Assembly: GCA_964426915.1 (NCBI GenBank)
Contig: CAYRTD010000105.1
Location: 1-15,245, forward strand
DNA: 15,245 bases
Direction of reading: 5' to 3'
DNA from: CAYRTD01 sp964426915
GTDB lineage: Bacteria; Bacteroidota; Bacteroidia; Bacteroidales; GCA-2748055
A program made the position numbers and the translations under genes. Shown here piece by piece: positions 12,601-15,245 of the stretch. The notes beneath the pieces are model-generated. The model saw only the letters and a program-made list of their open reading frames with translations. It ran no database searches and was not told the DNA's origin. How positions within the stretch are numbered: position 1 is the stretch's first letter; each line of letters opens with the position of its first letter.

Positions 12601-15223
12601 ATTCAGTGCGGATAAAACAAAATACAATGTTGGGGAAAGTGCAAAAATCACAATCCCAACGAGCAGAGAGGGAAGGATTTTTCTCAGTATTGAAAACGGA
12701 ACGAAGGTAATAGATCATTATTGGTTAAAATCAACCGGGGAAGAAACAAGTTTCAGTTTTACCATAACCCCCGAAATGGCTCCAAATGTCTTTGTTAATG
12801 TCAGTCTCATTCAACCTCATTCCCTCACCGGCAACGACCTTCCGATCAGAATGTATGGCGTAATTCCGGTTTTGGTTGAAGATCCTGCCACCCACCTTGA
12901 ACCCATTATCCGGATGCCGGAAGTATTAAAACCCGAAAGTGAAACGGAGGTGGAGATCTATGAAAAAGAAGGCAGAAAAATGTCTTATACATTGGCTATT
13001 GTCGACGAAGGACTGCTTGATCTCACTAATTACAAAACTCCGGATCCGTGGCCGGCTTTTTATGCAAAGGAAGCACTCGGAGTCTCCACTTTTGATCTTT
13101 ATAATCTTGTTCTGGGAGCTTATGGAGGAAGAATTGACGGTGTATTCAGTATTGGTGGAGCAATGGAATCAGATGAAACAACAGAACCTGGTAAGCGGGC
13201 AAACAGGTTTCCGCCGATGGTTAAATTTGCTGGACCTTTCCATCTGGATAAGGGTGAGACAAATAAGCATAGCATAAAGATCCCTAATTACGTCGGATCA
13301 GTCAGAACAATGGTAATTGCTGGTCATAAGGATGCCTATGGTAATACAGAAAAAACCCTTCCGGTAAGGAAAGCTCTGATGGTACTTTCCACTCTCCCCA
13401 GGGTATTGAGTCCCGGGGAAGAACTAAGGCTTCCCGTAACAGTTTTTGCTATGGAAGATTATGTCAAAAACGTAAGTATAACTCTGGAAAGCAACGATTT
13501 ATTCCTACCCGAAGAAACACAGAAAGATATTGAATTCGAAAATAAAGGAGATAAAAATGTATTTTTCAATCTGAAGGTAAAGGAAAAAACAGGTATAGGA
13601 AAGATCAGGGTCAGCGTGGCTTCCGGGAATGAAAAAGCCCATCACGAAATTGAGCTGGAAATCCGGTCGCCAAATCCTGAAGTCACAGAATTCACCTGGT
13701 CATCAATAGAACCCGGAGAGGAATGGAGTTCCCATATTGAACTACCCGGTATCGCAGGCACAAATTCTTCTGTCATGGAAGTATTCTCGGTTCCCCCTTT
13801 CGATTTTGGAAGAAGGCTTAAGAGTCTTTTACGTTACCCTCATGGATGTATTGAGCAAACCACATCAGCAGCATTCCCCCAGTTATATCTGAGGGATATT
13901 ATGGAAACAAATAAGAAAATGCTTGAAATGACCGAGGAAAATGTAAAAGCAGCAATTAAAAGGATCGGAAATTTCCGCTTAGCCTCGGGCGGGTTTTCCT
14001 ACTGGCCTCAGGCAACTGCTGAAAATGACTGGAGCACCAGTTATGCCGGCCATTTTCTACTGAAAGCCAAAGAAAAAGGCTATGATGTTCCGCAACTATG
14101 GCTCGACAACTGGATAAATTACCAGAAAAAGACAGCCCGCCGATGGACAGGTAATAAATATGAAAACCCCTGGCAAGAAAGAGCCCTTTACATGAATCAG
14201 GCTTACCGGCTTTACACACTTGCACTTGCAGGTGAAGCAGAAAATGGAGCCATGAACCGTCTCAGGGAAAAAGAAAGACCCTCTATGGCAAGCTGGCACC
14301 TGATTGCCGCCTATGCACTTGCCGGTAAAAAAGATATAGCCAGGCAAATGATGCGAAATGAAAGCACGGAAACATCAAATTATAATACCACACAGGTTTA
14401 TACATACGGATCGCCCCTGAGGGATAAGGCGATAATCCTGGAGACCATGAATATTCTGGGTGAAAAAGAAGAAGCAGTACCCATTCTGCAACATTTATCG
14501 GAAAGCCTGAGTTCAGAAAACTGGTACAGCACTCAAACTATGGGTTATGCACTCATGGCAATCGCAGAATATATTGGTGAAAATAATACTTCCGACAAGT
14601 TGAGTTTTGATTATTCGTGGGACAGCCCTGCGACGGAACATGCAGAGACGTCAAATCCTATGGCAATTATTTCCAGGGAAATGGGGAATATAGAAGTTTC
14701 AAAGCTCAGGATCAGAAATAAGGCTGAGAGCACTCTTTATGTCAGAGTCTCATCGATCGGAACGCCAATGGCCGGTAACGAAAAGGCATATAGCAGTAAT
14801 TTACAGATGAATGTGGAATACAAAGATATGGAGGGTAATAAACTGGATGTCACAAGCCTTGATCAGGGAACCGATTTTGTGGCAATAGTACATGTCCGTA
14901 ATCCCGGATCTCTGGGTTACTATTCCGACCTGGCACTTACACAAATCTTTCCCTCAGGCTGGGAAATTCAAAACATGAGGATGTTTGAAACCAATATTGG
15001 AAACTTCGATCAGCCCGCCTATCAGGATATAAGAGATGACCGCATCTACAGTTATTTTGATCTTTCACAACACAATCCGGTAAGTATAGGGATAAAATTA
15101 ACAGCAAGTTATGCAGGAAAATTCTATTTGCCTGGCATATCGTGCAAGGCTATGTACCGGGATGATATTTCTGCCCTGGTTCCGGGAAAATGGATTGAGG
15201 TTGTTGTGCCAGGAGATAGCTGA
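9638..15223 (+). CDS. Alpha-2-macroglobulin family lipoprotein, thioester type
   Basis: A 1861-residue envelope protein expected to trap and block attacking proteases, like bacterial alpha-2-macroglobulins. Residues 1–22 form a lipoprotein signal: a hydrophobic core, then LGTSC with C22 as the lipidated Cys (Gly at −3 is less usual). Repeated MG beta-domains follow; the MG2-like part has YGERGVWRPGD at 625–635. A bait-region/MG domain lies near 985–1110, VDEGLLDLT is around 1120, and the A2M domain is near 1190–1280. The thioester motif is intact at C1404-I-E-Q1407 (YPHGCIEQTTS) and opens an alpha-helical TED of about 240 residues. A receptor-binding-like domain ends the protein. Between C450 and C502 lies a Tyr/Asn/Asp-rich linker. 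No partner penicillin-binding protein gene is visible before the window ends. The gene is complete and stands alone. Confidence 0.95.
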   Translation: MHTRSYTLKLLIAVFFLLGTSCNHKESSSKTETAPRYNPDVAAFTSGLISSQTPIRIKLSSEYPEAIDPDIALGKETYTIEPKIEGELYWTDKSSLEFRPKKKFPSGEDFTMKLRLSRLLKNRDSKDFSFTFSTIPLNLRVEFTGLKSYSNTNLKWNRIEGRISVSDIISISDLESILTASQNDRILNIEWDHESPTRHFFIIDSVERKESKEKLEVLWNGKPAGINIKGSREYIIPSLSEFVFMEHKILHQPEQYISLLFSDPLDANQDLKGLIKLENNTSLRFSVEDNEIRIFPNVRQKGTISLNIEPGILNILNHKYTGSHNLTLIFEELKPGVRLIGEGVIIPGAGSLLFPFEAVNLKAVDVKVIKIFENNVSQFLQVNQLSGQNQLKRAGRLILKKTVDLIPERPINFGEWNAFSLDLTDLIEPDPGAIYRVELGFRRKHSLYPCEDQSYVDKLRDIEDDFEKVEEDELAYWDASYGNYDYNYDYRNYNYRERNDPCSDSYFNYYGRKVARNILASNLGIIAKTGRDKSILFAITDIATSEPLQAVKIDIYNFQRQLLASLTTGQDGTATAKLDNEPYLAIASKNDERGYLRIDKGSSLSLSQFDISGAQTRKSIKGFIYGERGVWRPGDSLFITFILEDEKNSIPENHPVQFELYDPRGKLRKSKNITQGTNGFYPFHTSTMPDDPTGMWNLKVQVGGAAFYKSIRVETVKPNRLKIDLDFGKKIIYSDTEDMKGRLTVKWLHGATAGGLKVRVDVNFKPKATAFKNYSDYSFSTDSRSFSSREKLIFDGTLNPSGEATFRPDFNLKKQVPGMVTAVFTTRAFEKGGDFSINRFSIPYSPYPVYCGLNTPQGDRYGMLVTDSLYDFNVITLKETGEPIPRKDLDVKVYKLQWRWWWHSANENLASYTGNPAHKPVFSTRINTSEDGKGKFKFKIAYPEWGRFLIVVTDPTGGHSCSRTIYFDWPGWAGRATRKDPNSASILPFSADKTKYNVGESAKITIPTSREGRIFLSIENGTKVIDHYWLKSTGEETSFSFTITPEMAPNVFVNVSLIQPHSLTGNDLPIRMYGVIPVLVEDPATHLEPIIRMPEVLKPESETEVEIYEKEGRKMSYTLAIVDEGLLDLTNYKTPDPWPAFYAKEALGVSTFDLYNLVLGAYGGRIDGVFSIGGAMESDETTEPGKRANRFPPMVKFAGPFHLDKGETNKHSIKIPNYVGSVRTMVIAGHKDAYGNTEKTLPVRKALMVLSTLPRVLSPGEELRLPVTVFAMEDYVKNVSITLESNDLFLPEETQKDIEFENKGDKNVFFNLKVKEKTGIGKIRVSVASGNEKAHHEIELEIRSPNPEVTEFTWSSIEPGEEWSSHIELPGIAGTNSSVMEVFSVPPFDFGRRLKSLLRYPHGCIEQTTSAAFPQLYLRDIMETNKKMLEMTEENVKAAIKRIGNFRLASGGFSYWPQATAENDWSTSYAGHFLLKAKEKGYDVPQLWLDNWINYQKKTARRWTGNKYENPWQERALYMNQAYRLYTLALAGEAENGAMNRLREKERPSMASWHLIAAYALAGKKDIARQMMRNESTETSNYNTTQVYTYGSPLRDKAIILETMNILGEKEEAVPILQHLSESLSSENWYSTQTMGYALMAIAEYIGENNTSDKLSFDYSWDSPATEHAETSNPMAIISREMGNIEVSKLRIRNKAESTLYVRVSSIGTPMAGNEKAYSSNLQMNVEYKDMEGNKLDVTSLDQGTDFVAIVHVRNPGSLGYYSDLALTQIFPSGWEIQNMRMFETNIGNFDQPAYQDIRDDRIYSYFDLSQHNPVSIGIKLTASYAGKFYLPGISCKAMYRDDISALVPGKWIEVVVPGDS

Positions 15224-15245
15224 CTTTATTGACAGACACTAATTA

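Noticed and set aside
10953..13277. Alternative plus-strand frames inside the macroglobulin gene (10953–11180, 12939–13277)
   Set aside because: The main frame is continuous and family-consistent there; the alternatives are low-complexity shadows, one caused by the Tyr-rich repeat codons.

Overview
The window looks like a chromosomal piece of a pigmented member of the Bacteroidota. The grounds are gene content typical of that phylum (a fused two-domain lycopene cyclase, CruF, the DUF4271–HemD–RnpA run, a very large alpha-2-macroglobulin lipoprotein), AT-leaning DNA, few Shine-Dalgarno sites, and several exact TAnnTTTG −7 elements, the Bacteroidota sigma-A consensus. I cannot fix the genus; Bacteroidales/Marinilabiliales-like or Cytophagia-like lineages would both fit.

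Region 1 (1–4666) is a divergent carotenoid cluster. On the minus strand crtI and crtB are 3 nt apart. After a 280-bp gap holding a small inverted-repeat element come crtZ and a fused crtYcd lycopene cyclase. cruF is read the other way from a shared 102-bp promoter region. CrtB makes phytoene, CrtI desaturates it to lycopene, CrtYcd closes beta rings, CrtZ hydroxylates them, and CruF hydrates an uncyclised psi end. The set points to zeaxanthin and/or a monocyclic hydroxylated carotenoid of the saproxanthin/flexixanthin type. crtE, crtD and crtW are not in the window.

Region 2 (4667–5499) is a degraded stretch: an AT hairpin, a 45-codon orphan reading frame, and the C-terminal third of an AAA/DUF4143 ATPase that has lost its ATPase half.

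Region 3 (5500–9276) is housekeeping on the plus strand: dtd, a MazG-like pyrophosphohydrolase and deoC in a tight operon, then a DUF4271 membrane protein and hemD, then rnpA. The hemD/rnpA junction is compact: a terminator-like hairpin has a −7 promoter element in its loop and the rnpA ribosome-binding site in its right arm.

Region 4 (9277–15245) has a GC-rich block of nested palindromes (9297–9456) of unknown role, followed by a complete 1861-residue alpha-2-macroglobulin lipoprotein with an intact CIEQ thioester motif.

No convincing new defence or mobile system is present. The points most worth following up are the overlapping terminator/promoter/RBS before rnpA and the structured GC-rich block after it.
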